From: Zygnema circumcarinatum
Lineage: Eukaryota > Streptophyta > Zygnematophyceae > Zygnematales > Zygnemataceae
NCBI GenBank assembly: GCA_037447605.1
Contig: CM074809.1
Span: 1,652,950-1,700,220, forward strand
Reading direction: 5' to 3'
Length of the DNA: 47,271 bases
Notes under the pieces: model-generated
Database searches by the model: none
What the model saw: the letters and a program-made list of their open reading frames with translations, nothing else
What the model was told of the DNA's origin: nothing
Shown here: positions 24,587 to 36,200 of the stretch, piece after piece
Position numbering within the stretch: position 1 is the first letter of the stretch
Layout: each line of letters opens with the position of its first letter
Made by a program: the position numbers and the translations under genes

Positions 24587-25117
24587 ATTTACTGACCACT
24601 TTCCTGCAAAAATGCCTTCAGCTTCCACTTATCTCCTCTTCTCCTGCAACAGAGGCTACGCCGCTGCAAAAAGCTTTCCTAAAGAACGAGAAGAAGTGAA
24701 CCGGCCAGCTGTAGCATGAGCCTGCATGGTCTCCAATAAGAGCCTCTCTCTTTACATGTGAAATCCTCCCACACGACCTCTCCCTCTCCTCTCTCCTCGC
24801 GCCTGCAGCTCTCCCTCTCTCAAATATCTGCCAGGGGCACTTCTAGGAGGGGCTGCTCTCAGGGGAGGGCAGGGGGGGTGGCACTTGGACGCCACGTGTC
24901 GGCACCGGATGAACCAAGAAGCGGAGGTGGGCTCATCCAACGGCTCAGAGAAGTTTGAGGAACGATCGGACGGCCACGCGCGCGCCGGAGACGAGTCTTC
25001 CTTGGATGACGGTGGAAGGACTTCCTAGTTCTTTGATCTCGAGGGCAGGGCGAGGAAGGGAGAGCTTCTGCTGTGAGGTTGCGAGGAGGGTGAGACAGCT
25101 GCTCGCAGGTTCACAAG
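24587..25117. promoter_or_regulatory. Bidirectional promoter region, EGY1 / PhyH-like gene
   Basis: These 531 bp separate the divergent start codons. CT-rich tracts lie at 24776-24820. A G-box core CACGTG is at 24893-24898 within GCCACGTGTCGG, the type of site used by light-responsive bZIP and bHLH factors; that would suit a plastid protease but is inference. No coding exon is visible. Confidence 0.65.
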
Positions 25118-27128
25118 ATGGAGGGAAGTAGACGGGATGGTGAGTTCTACAAGGTTTCGGAAGAGGAGAAAGAGAAGTTTACGACGGATGGGTACGTCCA
25201 TCTGAAGGTGAGGAGTTAGGACAGGATTGATGAGTATTAGCATTTCTGAAGGCCAAGTGCTTTATCTCGTTATTGTTCTCTCAGGATTTCTTGCAATGTG
25301 GTGGTTGTTCAGGAAGAAGTTAGCTGCTATAATGCACCTCTGTCATATTTGTCTGTATGCTAAAACTATCCGGATGGAAGGGCTGCATTGCTGGTTGGGA
25401 CGGACAGTTAGGCGTCAATTTGCGTGGCATTAATGTATGATTCGTTGCGTACAATAGGGCGTATTGACTCCTGAAGAAATGGACGAAATTGAGAAAGAGT
25501 ACATGCGCTTTATAAGGAGAGAGATAAAGGTGGAAGGCCGAGATTTCTGTGACATGTCCGGAGAATACTCCAAACCCATGGAAGATTATTCCATAATCAA
25601 CATCATGCTTCCAAGCAAGTACGCTTCATTTTCTTTTGCATAGCCTCAGAAATTGCTGATGGCAATGGCGTGTTTCATAAGAAAAACTCTGGCAATGTTT
25701 GGAGTTGAAATATGGAAGCCATCATAAGAATAGTGGGCTTGCAAGTTGAAGCTTCTAAAGACTGTTTGAAACATTACGAAGATCCTATCGTCAGAAAAGT
25801 CCTTCATAATTTTGTAACTCAGTTGTCCCAGAGTGCTGTCGAGCATGGTGCTACATAGAATAAGATCGTCCTGAGTTACGGCTTCACCCGCACATCTGTA
25901 CATCTCCTTCTCCTTTAGGGTCTTGTGTTAGTTTTTTGTACGAACACAATGTGAGCTATAAGAAGAAGCTGACCAATAGCAGCCATCCGGGACAGCCTGG
26001 GAAAGTGAAATTTATGGGGAAGGTGGCATATTGTGTTCCATGTACAGCGATGAATAGGCGGTAGAACCACCTGTCGGACACTCTCATGCTCGTTCAGAGT
26101 CGGCTGTACACTGCTTCGTTTGACTTTAGGGATCAGCCCTTAAATAGCAACAGTCGGTAGTCCAATTCTGCCCCCACGCTTAAGGTGAGGGTACTGATGA
26201 GGCCATCCATTCCATCTCTTGACAGGTATAATCCATCGTTGAAAGGCATTGTGTACGAACGCGTGGCAGCGTCCATTGCTGCCCAGCTTTGTGGACCAGA
26301 CTTGGTAGTGGATTATGATCAGCTGCTGGCAAAACCCCCAAATAAGCCGGATGCGGTTTTCCATTGGTGAGTTTCTTCAATCTTAGAATTCAGCTGTGTG
26401 GCCATATCACACAACGTCGACGCTGTCATTATCGCTCCATCGTCCATTATCCATCATGAACTATCATCGCCATTATCTGCCGATTTTTGCAGGCATCAGG
26501 ACCTGGGGTACTGGCCAGTGACAGAGGATCCTCGAACAGCCTCCTTTTGGCTTGGAATTGACGACTCGACCATCGAAAACGGATGCTTGCAGTTTGTTCC
26601 CGGTTCGCATTTAGAACCACACCTGCGAAGCCATGGGCCTTTACATGGAGATCGGGACAAGTCACATACAATGGCGGCATCTCTACTGGAATCAGATAAA
26701 CCTGTGGTAAGTGATGAACTCGTGGGATGATGCTGGCGGCACTCATCTGCGACTAGGCCAAGGGTAGCTGTGCTGACTTCAAAATCTCTGGTCTAAAGCG
26801 TTGAATCTTTCATCTATCCTGGTGCTTGATTGCTTCAGGAGTAGTAATAATAATGTGATGTCCTTGTCTCACTAGAACTAAGGATTGCGGTGTTCTTTGC
26901 TTTCCTTTGCAGCCTGTGGAGATTAAGCGCGGTGATGTCACTGTGCACCACGAGAGGACAGTGCATGGTTCAGGCGGGAACCAGAGTTCAACCAGCTGGC
27001 GGCGAGCTTGGGTGTTGGCATACCGGGCACGTAAAACGGTCGAAGAGGAACGGAGAATCGGATTTACCCACTCTCATAATGATAAGCTCGATGTGCTGAA
27101 CTCCGTCGGCATCGAGGACAAAGCTTGA
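25118..27128 (+). CDS. Phytanoyl-CoA dioxygenase (PhyH) family protein
   Basis: There are five exons, 25118-25207, 25458-25618, 26226-26366, 26493-26706 and 26913-27128, giving 273 aa. PhyH proteins are Fe(II)/2-oxoglutarate oxygenases that hydroxylate varied substrates; the substrate here cannot be read from sequence. The iron triad fits H132, D134 (FHWHQDLGYWP) and H220 (TVHGSGGN), and an Arg after STSW (R232 or R233) is suited to binding 2-oxoglutarate. Other family blocks are IDDSTIENGCLQFVPGSH, PLHGDRDKSHT and KRGDVTVHHERT. No signal or transit peptide is obvious, so it is probably cytosolic. The wording differs from the Arabidopsis phytanoyl-CoA hydroxylase as I recall it and is closer to PhyH proteins of algae and bacteria. 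Exon 4 ends and exon 5 starts with CCTGTG, giving PVPV. Confidence 0.92.
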
Positions 27129-28289
27129 GCTTTTGGCACGGACGAGTTCAGGGGGCTGAGCTTTGCCTATCGACATCTGTATACAATTTGCTGTAAATGT
27201 ACGACAGTGGCTTATGGCCCTTTTTCTAACGGCTTCGACCTTCACAGAGATGGCCATCGAAACATGTCACTCGCCGAGCCACATTCTTAGAAAACATCTG
27301 AAATTATATGTTTACGTTCGGTGACTTGCTCAAGGCTGTCAGGAGCGTGAAACCAGTAAATTACGGTTAGTTAAGGAATTTGTTTTTGGTTGCAAGGTGG
27401 ATTTGTACGCATGGTTTCTTGATAGGTCATGTTTTGGCCAGAAAAACAGGCTACTGTTACCGCTGTCATTGTTAAATCAGAGGTCACTAAATGCGGGAGA
27501 GCAATTCTTGCCGGTGAGATTAAGTCGTTTTTTTCATTTTTAGAAGTGTTTCACGCAATTTATTTCCACGACCGGTCTTCGAACGTGTGCTCCAGTCCTA
27601 TTTTTTGTAAAGCATTTGAATTGAAGGGTTTGGCTCAAGGTCTAGAGTGTACCCACATGCTTTTGATTGTTGCATTGAAGGGTTCAAGCTTTGACTTCAG
27701 GGAATGCATCAGTCAATGCAGGCGCGGGACTGTGTGGCCGAGTGATTGGGAGCGAACAGTTGGTTGGTACCCAGGGCCGGCCCCTGACCAGTGTCAGTCG
27801 TCCTGTTAGCTTGGCCGGCTGACCAGCTTCGTCGGTAGGTTTCATTCAGAGTTAATTTGTTGTGGAATCTTTCAAATCTCCATTCGGTGTTAGGTACCCA
27901 AGGGATTAAAGCAAAAAGTTATAATGACCATAAACTTGTCTACAGTAAAACTTCCAACTGATCAGTTGTGCAATGTGGAAGTTCCCCAATTCCACTTCCA
28001 TTCAAAAGCTTCCAAAAACGAAGAAAACCCCGTCATATATTCCGTCAAAAGTGGTACAACTGAAAACGATGTGTTTTCCGCTTGACCACGATTTCTAGTT
28101 CCGCCGTTCTACAAGGAAGCTTGCAGCACTAGCTTCCTTCAAACCTAAACATTCACCAGAAACCCCATCCGGCCCAACAATGCATGGCCATTCCTGAACC
28201 TCCCTCGTGCACCTGCCAGAAGGCCGGCCCTCGCTCGTAGGTTTCTAAGAGCCACAACCGCAGCGACGAGAAGGGCTTGAAGAGAGGCC
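27129..28289. other. Convergent 3' flanks of PhyH-like and GDSL genes
   Basis: A tail-to-tail intergenic stretch of 1.16 kb. An open plus-strand frame at 27429-27809 resembles nothing known and lacks splice support. I see no tRNA or mobile element. Confidence 0.5.
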
Positions 28290-31200
28290 CTAAAGGAGCG
28301 CCATGGCGTCGAGGCTGTAGGGCGCCACCAAGCCGCTGTCGCCCTCCACGAGGCGCTTTGCGATGTCGCGATAGACGGCCTGCGTCAAGTGGCCGCCGTC
28401 CCACCACACGAACTGGTCGCGGTCCGCGCACACCGTCGCCGAGGGAAGGCGGCACTCGATCTCGGCGCCAAAGCGGCCGCCGCCACAGCACGCATCAAAG
28501 CCATTGGACAGACCTGCAGTGGGCACCACTGTGAGAATCGTATCTGTTCTTGATGGATAAGGGCCGGATTAGGGCTCCACGCAACTTATCAGTGAGTGGC
28601 GAATGGAGACTGATGGAAGGGAACTTAGGAAATTGAATGAGTAATTCTGCAGGAGAATAACGGGGTGCTGATATGCGTGAGTGGCAGTCATATGACACAT
28701 ACCAATGCTGCCTGGATTTGAGGTGATGCGGTAGATGTATTCTTGGGTTTGGAATCGCGTGAAGTATGCTCCTGGGAGCTGTACTTGGAGTGCGATAAGG
28801 AGGCTTTCCAGGGCTGCATTGTGTGCTGTAACAAAGGGAGTGGCGAGGGTGAGGCACTTAGGGCTCGACTCCGACGCGTTGGCAGAGACGAGCAAGGAAG
28901 GCGTGCAGCCGATGTCCGGCAGCTCAAAGACAAGGAACTTGCGAGCGCCAGCGGCATACAGAGTCTGTCAAACGAAGGAGACAAATTATAAATCGATTTA
29001 ATTATGTAGCAACGAATTAGTGTTCAAGATTGTCTGCTTCACAAAAAAGGCAAGGAGGATCTACCCTGTTGGTAGTGAGGTGTCAAAATTTTGCGAACTG
29101 GAGGAGATAGGCGACTTGCATGTTACCAGTTCCTTTCCCATCGCTAAACCCCAAGCTCTGAATAACTTTTACATGATCTGTTAGCTGCTAATTTAGTTCG
29201 TTCCCAACGTTGCTCACTTGTTAAAATTTGAGATTTGCACGAAAATAGCCTTTTGCATGAAAAAAGCATGATCGGCCTATCCGCTGAGTAACAAGCAGCA
29301 AAATTCACTCTTCTCCATGCAATGATTTTCCGCAACAGCTAACAGTCAATGAAGATCTAACTGACCATGTCCTAAATCCTCATGCACCAGATTATGCTCT
29401 CTTACCTGCAATGTCTCAGCGATCCCATCAATCACTCTGCCAACGAATTCTGTTGCATTGATTGCTGTCGGATTCGCCAAATATGAATAGTAGTCATTTT
29501 CTCCCGATGAGATGATGAATAGACTCGTCGCTTTCTCCTGGTCTCTCCCAATTCATGCACGCAAAGGCGTTGCATTTAGTCAGAGCAATATTCAGCTGAT
29601 AGTGACCTCCTTATGCCGTACAACACTACATCTCGGTTCATAAGCAAGCCATGGAGGCACGAGTCATGACAAGAGTGTCAATGCGCTTTCAGAAATAAGA
29701 GTGAAGTACGGCACATGCTTTGGAACTAGAATGCAACCGATGCTCACCTCTGCAGTGTAGTTTGAACTCGAAGCCTTAAACTGGCCGATTTGGAAACCGA
29801 GTGAAAAGCAAAGTGTATTCTGCAGGTTGAAAGACATCACTCAAAGGAATCAACCATCACAAGCACTACATTTCTTTACCACATGTCTGGCAGACAACCA
29901 GAAAAAAAAAAAAAAAAAAAGGGGTTGTGGGAGGGTGGGACTTCAGCTTACCGCCATGCAGCTTGTTTCTGGGAGTACCCCTGCGCCCGCTGAGGCGAAA
30001 TTAATCCCCGTGGCAGAATAATTTGATGAAGAAGTCACATCCGAACCTTCGTATTTGGGCACCGGAAGAAGTCTTGAGGACTCCGCTGTTTTAGGAAGCC
30101 ACAGGGCAAGAAAGAGCGGTGAGTGCTCAGCAACTAGAAACGAGAAGCACGAAAGCAGTAGACATCAACAAGCATTGTTGCGCGCACCAATGTAGTCCAA
30201 GATGGTCTTCCCGTTTGAGAAGCGGCCGCTGGCGGGTATGTAGTCGATGCCGTACGGAAGGTAATTCGCCTTGAATGGGCTTGCGTCAATATCGTTGTTG
30301 TTTCCTATGTCAAGTGTGCTATCACCCAGAGCAAACAGCGCGGTGAACGGCCTCCGCAAAAGTGGGGGGGAGAATGGTCTTGGATTGCGGGGGAAAGGGA
30401 AGGGGAGGGAAGGATTAGGGGAGGGTGCGGGGGAGTTACCCAAGGCGAGGGAATACTCACTCCAGGGGAGGGGAGGGTCACTCAAGGGGAGGAGAGGGTC
30501 ACTCAAGGATAGGGGAGGGTCACTCCAGGGAAGGGGAGGGTCACTCAAGGGGAGGGGAGGGTCATTCCAGGGAAGAGGAGGGTCACTCCAGGGGAGGGGA
30601 GGGTCATTCCAGGGAAGAGGAGGGTCACTCCAGGGGAGGGGAGGGTCATTCCAGGGAAGAGGAGGGTCACTCCAGGGGAGGGGAGGGTCACTCAAGGGAA
30701 GGGAAGGGTCGAGAGGGGAGACGTATGGAAGTGTAAGGGAGGGCGTGGTCTCTGGGGGATTTGAGGCCTGATCGGGAAGATTATGTCGGCAGGCGGGCGA
30801 GGGGCCGGTTGCGAAGAGCACGCAGCGGCGCGCGTCAGGGAACGCGGTTTGGTGGGCGTCGCCAGGCCGGAGGTTGAGGTCGCCCACGCGCACGGCCGTG
30901 AGGGGCAGCGCCACGCACTCGCTCTCGAAGGCCCCCCGCGGAGCCTGCAAGCCAAGCCTTTCCCAGCCGGGGTTCCGTTAGAGCGCAGCAATGCGAGCAG
31001 GAACTGAAGAGAATCATATGCGCAAGGGCCAGACGAGGTTACCTGGATGAAGTCGCGGACGTGAAGGTATGAGGGCTGCCCCGTCATATAGAACTGCCAG
31101 GGGAAGCTGAGCTCAGTGCCACACAGGGAAACCGCTCTGCCTGTGATTCCCACCACCGCCGGCACGCCCTCCCCCGTGGTTGAATTCATCGCCATCAAGG

Positions 31201-31429
31201 CGGGCCCCACTGCTTGGTCCGGCGCGCCGTCCAGACCGATCACAGGAGGAGCCTTCTCGTGGCCTTCGAAGTAGAAGCTGCACAAGTCCAGCGCGGCCTG
31301 CGGGCACGTCGCGGCCACTTCGGCGAGACGCCTCTCCCACAGCGCAGAGCTCCTGCGGACAGCGCCTGCAGGTAGAACGTGCAACAGCGCCATGGCGACA
31401 CCCAGCAGGAGGAGCAGAGACCTCGCCAT
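28290..31429 (-). CDS. GDSL (SGNH) esterase/lipase with extra N-terminal domain and Pro/Trp-rich repeat linker
   Basis: There are seven exons, 31429-31043, 30944-30188, 30127-29952, 29819-29748, 29537-29406, 28964-28703 and 28513-28290, giving 669 aa; plant GDSL enzymes are usually 350-400. A signal peptide is clear (MARSLLLLLGVAMALLHVLP), so the protein is secreted. Residues 25-185 form an unrecognised region with six Cys. Then come about 12 heptads of the DPPLPWS/DPPLPWN type, and the catalytic domain. SGNH residues are present: ALFALGDSTLDIGNNN (Ser), NFASAGAGVLPE (Gly), SGENDYY (Asn) and WWDGGHLT (Asp/His). Likely action is on acyl esters of the wall or cuticle. A Pro-rich leader before GDSL recalls the APG anther proteins. 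The C/T-rich repeat could instead be intronic with an acceptor at about 30358. Upstream in-frame ATGs exist at 31465 and 31441. Confidence 0.85.
30458..30710. repeat. 21-bp minisatellite within GDSL gene exon 2
   Basis: About 12 units of 21 bp (plus-strand consensus like GGGTCACTCCAGGGGAGGGGA). S and N variants alternate, making a 42-bp higher-order period in the middle. On the gene strand every unit keeps frame and encodes DPPLPWS, DPPLPWN or DPPLPLS. Divergence is greater at both edges, as expected of an expanding tandem array. Confidence 0.92.
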
Positions 31430-32130
31430 GGCGGGAGGCATTTTGAGTTTCGCAACAGCAACCATGGCCTTCCGCCCTTCCCGCCATGGCCTGCCATTTA
31501 TGGGCGCAGGCAGCCCGCCAGGAAGCCCCCCCCCTCCCTGCGAGGGAGGCGAGGCCGCCTCCCCTCCCCTTCCGTTGCGGCGCAGCGCTCGAGCGGCGGG
31601 CGGCCCACTGCCGGGGCGCCCGTCAGGTCATCAGCCGCTCAACGTTTTGGCGACACGTGGCAGATTCCCGCATCGCCGTTGACCGAATTGCATGCCAAAT
31701 CTGCACCCGCCAATGGGCGCCGTCAGGTGTTCCGTGAACATGCTTTGGGAGCTCCGCGCAAAATCCACGCAACCCGCCCCGCGAGAGGGGGAGAGGGTTG
31801 GCCCGTGGGGGCACGCGGCCGCGGGCGGACGGCCCTCCCCGGGGTCAGAGCAGGCGCGGATTGGACGGGGCCGCGCCACCCCGCCCATCCGAGGATGTCA
31901 TTTGTCGTATCCACTACGGATATCCAGAGCATGCTCACGTCAGCGAAGTCGGTGGGCTCGACATCGTTGGCCCGTGGCAGAGTTGGCGTGTGGAGGTTCA
32001 ACGACTCCAGTGTGCCATTAACGGCCGCGCATTCTGCCCACAATGCGGCTCGTCCCTCGCTATTGGCGGAGGGGACGCGAGACGGGCCTGTCTCTCCCTT
32101 CCTCCCTCCTTAAATGATAACCATTATTAT
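31430..32130. other. GC-rich upstream region of the GDSL gene
   Basis: Half of the 1.8-kb region between the divergent GDSL and membrane-protein genes. It is strongly GC-rich and stays open in several frames on both strands (for example 31379-32113 plus), which base composition explains. A CACGTG box is at 31654-31659. Confidence 0.5.
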
Positions 32131-32334
32131 TAGGGGGAGTCAGACTTTGACCAGCGCTTACGAAATTCCCGAATTCCTTCTACTAAAAGTCACTTCTTTC
32201 GTGTACGAATTCCGGGTCGGGATCCGCGGCTCCACCGCACACAGCCGTACCGAAATGCGTACCGAGCCAATGCTGAATTCGCCCGACAGGCTTACGAAAG
32301 TGATTTGGCGATGGTCAAGGTCTGACTCCCCCTA
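32131..32334. mobile_element. MITE-like element with terminal inverted repeats and TA duplication
   Basis: The element is 200 bp (32133-32332), flanked by TA on both sides. The left end GGGGGAGTCAGACTTTGACC is matched inverted at the right end (GGTCAAGGTCTGACTCCCCC) with one mismatch in the outer 20 bp and partial pairing further in. It carries no open frame of note. A TA target duplication and size fit a Tc1/mariner-type (Stowaway-like) MITE, but the ends are not the usual Stowaway consensus, so the family is open. Confidence 0.85.
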
Positions 32335-33244
32335 TTGATAACGGGATCCCTCAGGTCAGCCAAATCTTACTTGGTCAAACCTGGAACATACCGTTGTAAA
32401 CGAACAGATTGCGAAGTTGAACTTCATTCATATTGTTCAATTTTCCAAATCGAAAAGATTCCGACCTCGAGTGTTCCATGTTCAACTGAGTTGAATTGAG
32501 CTGGACGTTGAGAAATTCAAGAAAAAAAAATGTTCAAAAGTCTCAACCTATTTGGTGCCACGTTACTGGACCGTACGGTTTGTTGGGGACAGCGAGATCA
32601 GCCTTCCGTTCAAACTGCGGCTAGTTCTACTAGCCCGTTCCATGTCGCCGCGCCTTCTGTCGGATGCGCCTCCTTTATCCTTCGTCTCCCGCGAGGTCCC
32701 CGAGCCACATGACGTCACTCCCTGCGTCACGCGAACGGCACTCTGCTGCACGACCTTGCGCCACGTGGTGGCTGACAAACCAAGTTGTGTACGGCACGAC
32801 TGAGTGTACGGATGAGTGTGTGCGCGCGGCTCTCATTGGCTGCAGCCGGCTGCGCTGGCACACGGGTGTGGCACCAGCCGATCTACCATGCGACAAAACC
32901 GTACAGATAGCCGTACGGCTGGAGGCTGCGGTGCTTTCCAGGCTGCCCGGCGCAACGGGCAGGGTCGCGCACCAATGAGAGGCGCGCAGGCGGAGGCCGT
33001 CCCGCGACCAGCGCGGACCGCGTCGCTGTCCGTACATGGCCCAGCGGGCGGGCGAGGGCCATGGATCAAGGCGCGGGATGTTCTCGTCTCGATACGATGC
33101 GATACGATGCGCAACGGCCCCTGCGCGCGGCCTCCTGTCAGAGCGGAGCACAGTAGGCGCGCGCCTGCTCTGCTTCACAGCGGAGGGAGAGAGGGAGGGA
33201 GAGAGGGAGGGAGGGAGGGAGGGAGGGCCGCCTCGCGACCCGCC
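32335..33244. promoter_or_regulatory. Upstream region of the membrane-protein gene
   Basis: Contains TGACGTCA (32710-32717), a perfect G-box CCACGTGG (32761-32768), CCGTACGG at 32571-32578 and 32911-32918, a 10-bp tandem GATACGATGC duplication (33091-33110), and a GGGA/GAGA purine repeat (33181-33229) just before the start codon. No coding exon is supported. Confidence 0.6.
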
Positions 33245-36200
33245 ATGGCGGCTGCTGCTTGCTTCGACGGAGCTTCTCTTGTGAATAACACGTGCCTGTG
33301 CCCGCCAGGGAGTTTCTACGCTAGCAACCAGACGTGCGTGTCGTTTGTGCCGAAGCTGGACAGGAAAGCCGTTCCTGAAGTTGTCGACTTCACATTTATC
33401 CCTAAATTCGATGCATCGATCTTCAAGAGTGATAACAGTCTCGGCCAAACATTCTTTATTATTCTTACAGTTGTCACTCTTGGCGTTTGGCTGCTGACCA
33501 CGCTATCCCTACGCTTGTTTCCCTTACGGGGTGTTTGGTTTACACTGCGGCGTTATGTGAGCTTGGTGGACTACGCTTTCTCGAAGAAGCACTGGATTGT
33601 AAGTGCAGCATTCACTGAATCAAACGCAGTTCCGGCAGCAGTGGGACCAGCATTGCTGTTTCAAAACTTTAGTTCTAGAACAAGCGATATGAACATGCAT
33701 ATTTATTTCAAAGCTTTTTTTTTCCACCACTTTATCTTCCCTTATTGCTGCCGGAATAGGTGCTATTGACTCTCAGCGCTATCAGTAGCCTTGCAGATTG
33801 AAGTCATAGAAAGGGACGAAGCAATTACTGAATTGTCTTTATGCGGCCATTGCGTCCTGTAGGATGAGCAAAAAGTTCAAGTGAAGCGGAAAACGGAGTT
33901 GGGAGGAATGCTCTCCATCGGCGCGTTCATTTTCATCATCGGCATTTGTCTCGGGTATGTTTGCTGAAACTTTTCAAAATGTGTAGGCTCAACGATATCA
34001 TTCGGTCGGCAGTCACACAGTCCATGGTATTTTTCTTGTCTTGAAAACTGTGGCCATTCCCCAACGGGAGTTCCTAAAACCCTTCAGGCTTTCGTGAGTG
34101 CCATGCTGTTTCAGGATCCTTTCGTCTTCGGAAGCACCCTGCAGCTTGTAGATTGAAGGGCAGCTTTTCTCAGTCAAGACATTGCATTGGCGGTTTTTTA
34201 ATTTTGGCTTTTTCCTTTACTTAGGTCTGGGAGTCGTCGCTTTGGTGCTATGCGTTTGCAGCTTGTCTCAGTTCTCTGAGTATGCAACTTTGTAGTATGT
34301 GAGAGAAATGATCACCATCGATTGATGTTTGTTTTCAAGAACTTGATAGTCAGCACGTAACTTACCTGAAAACGAAAGGCAAGCCATTTCGTACATCCAA
34401 ACTTGCTCACATTACCATTGAACCATTACTGGGCCATTTTTCTTGATACTGCCAATTGAGTTTCCATCTTCATTTAGTTCGACATACCATTTTGACAAGA
34501 AAAAGCTTGGGAACTCGAAGTCATTGGAATTTTACTCGCTTATACCACTTTTGCAGTTAAGATGTACACGATTTGAGGATAGTTCTGATAATGAGACAAC
34601 CAAGGACAAACTAAAATCTGGCTGCTTGTGGATGATTGCTTTTCCTGTTCAGCTATTCTGTTTAAGTAACTTCTGCCTACACGCGTGTCTTGTAGGATTG
34701 TCTACCAATTTTTTAACAACAAAAGGACGGCAATTCAAAATATTGTTCCGACGACAGGGCAAGATGTGCAAACTTTTAAAAATGACTTGCTATTCAACGT
34801 CACCGCAGTGAGCAACATGAAGTGTTCTCAATGGGTCGCACCTGATGTACTCATTGTAAGCTCTAGGCTTCTTTTGCGTATGCCCCTTGAAAGGTTCCTG
34901 AAGACCGTTTTCTTTTGCTTTCTTCGTCAGAAAATGGTTTTGAAATTGTAGGTCAAGTTACCATAAAGCCTGCATACTGTAAAAGCTTGATGTTTTCAAG
35001 TCCCTTGTTGATGCGTGTGTCATCTTGGAAATGTGATGCTGTGTGTCGAAGTTCAAGTATCACATTCGAACTGATAGATGTCAGAATGGCTGCCTCCTGT
35101 CCGTGTCTGCGCCACAGTTGAACATGTTGAAGTCCTCAGCCAATCTCCTTTTTCCATCATCTAGATCTTGCTCAGTGACGTAACATCTCAATGTGGGATT
35201 GGTAGTCATGTCCACTTGAGTTTCATTAGAATATATATCACAATCTGTAGGCACGAATTCATGAAGATGGCGACTTGCAGTTAAGCTGATGGAATGTATT
35301 GATGACTACTTGTTTACAGGTGGGAAGTGCATTTTTCACATTACGAGGTGTTCCGATTAATTCTGTTGCGAATATCACTTGTGAAGATACGCCGTCTGGG
35401 CCGAGAGTGTCGACCTTCTGTCCTATGTGTCAAATAAAATACGATAACTACTATTTCGGCTGGTCATTCATAGATATCCCGGAACAGGTAAGTAACTGTC
35501 TGCTTCTCCTTTCGTAGTTCTGCTGAAGATTGTTGAAGCAGTCTTGCAAGGACAAAGGAAATGGCCGTCTTTTCGGCGAGCCCCTTTTTCATCAGCAAAG
35601 TATTAATAAAGAGGTTCGTGGAATGTTATATGGCAATCTTTGGAGGAGATGCCATGAAGACAATTCGACGAGCACACGCGTCTAAGTTCTTCCTGTCTGA
35701 TGTCTGCATTACAGAATCTCTATGCTTCCGCGGTGGGATTTGAGTTCACCGTTGTGACAACAGCAAGCTCCAAGTCAAGGCAGAGTCAGATCGTTGGTAA
35801 GGTGCAGGCTGGCTCGAATGGAACCTACGCTTACCCTTCAACCCTTCGTGGTTCAGACTCCAGCGTATTAAACATCAGGTGAGAAGTGGTGTGGAGTGAT
35901 CCCATCACCAGCATATCGTCATCCACAGCATCTCGATGCACTTTTTGTGACCCATTCAGTCTTGTCCTCTTAGTATGAACGTCCGGCTTAAAGGTGGTTG
36001 CCAGCAGAATGGAATGCTGAAGAATGGTCTATTTGCTATTGAAGCCAGAATAGGAGAAGGGCAGAGAATGAATGAACATAATATGCCGATTCATTATGAG
36101 ATGCTTATTAACTTGGTGAACACTATAGAACTGTAGGGTACTGTTTCGGGGTCCAGCTTAGCAAAAGTTTAGGTTTTGCCATAACGTTGAGGACTTCGTC

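Noticed and set aside
27735-27749. TGGCCGAGTGATTGG, a match to the tRNA A box (Leu/Ser tRNA or SINE head)
   Set aside because: No B box (GGTTCGA-type) at proper distance and no cloverleaf arms could be paired.
27429-27809. Plus-strand frame of 126 codons
   Set aside because: It lies in the convergent 3' flank of two genes and its product looks like random sequence with many Cys and Phe.
30271-30771. Antisense frame through the minisatellite coding Gly/Arg/Glu repeats
   Set aside because: It is the mirror of the repeat; the sense strand continues in frame into a real GDSL catalytic block.
31379-32113. Plus-strand frame of 244 codons upstream of the GDSL gene
   Set aside because: It starts inside the antisense of the signal-peptide exon and lies in strongly GC-rich DNA where several frames are open at once.
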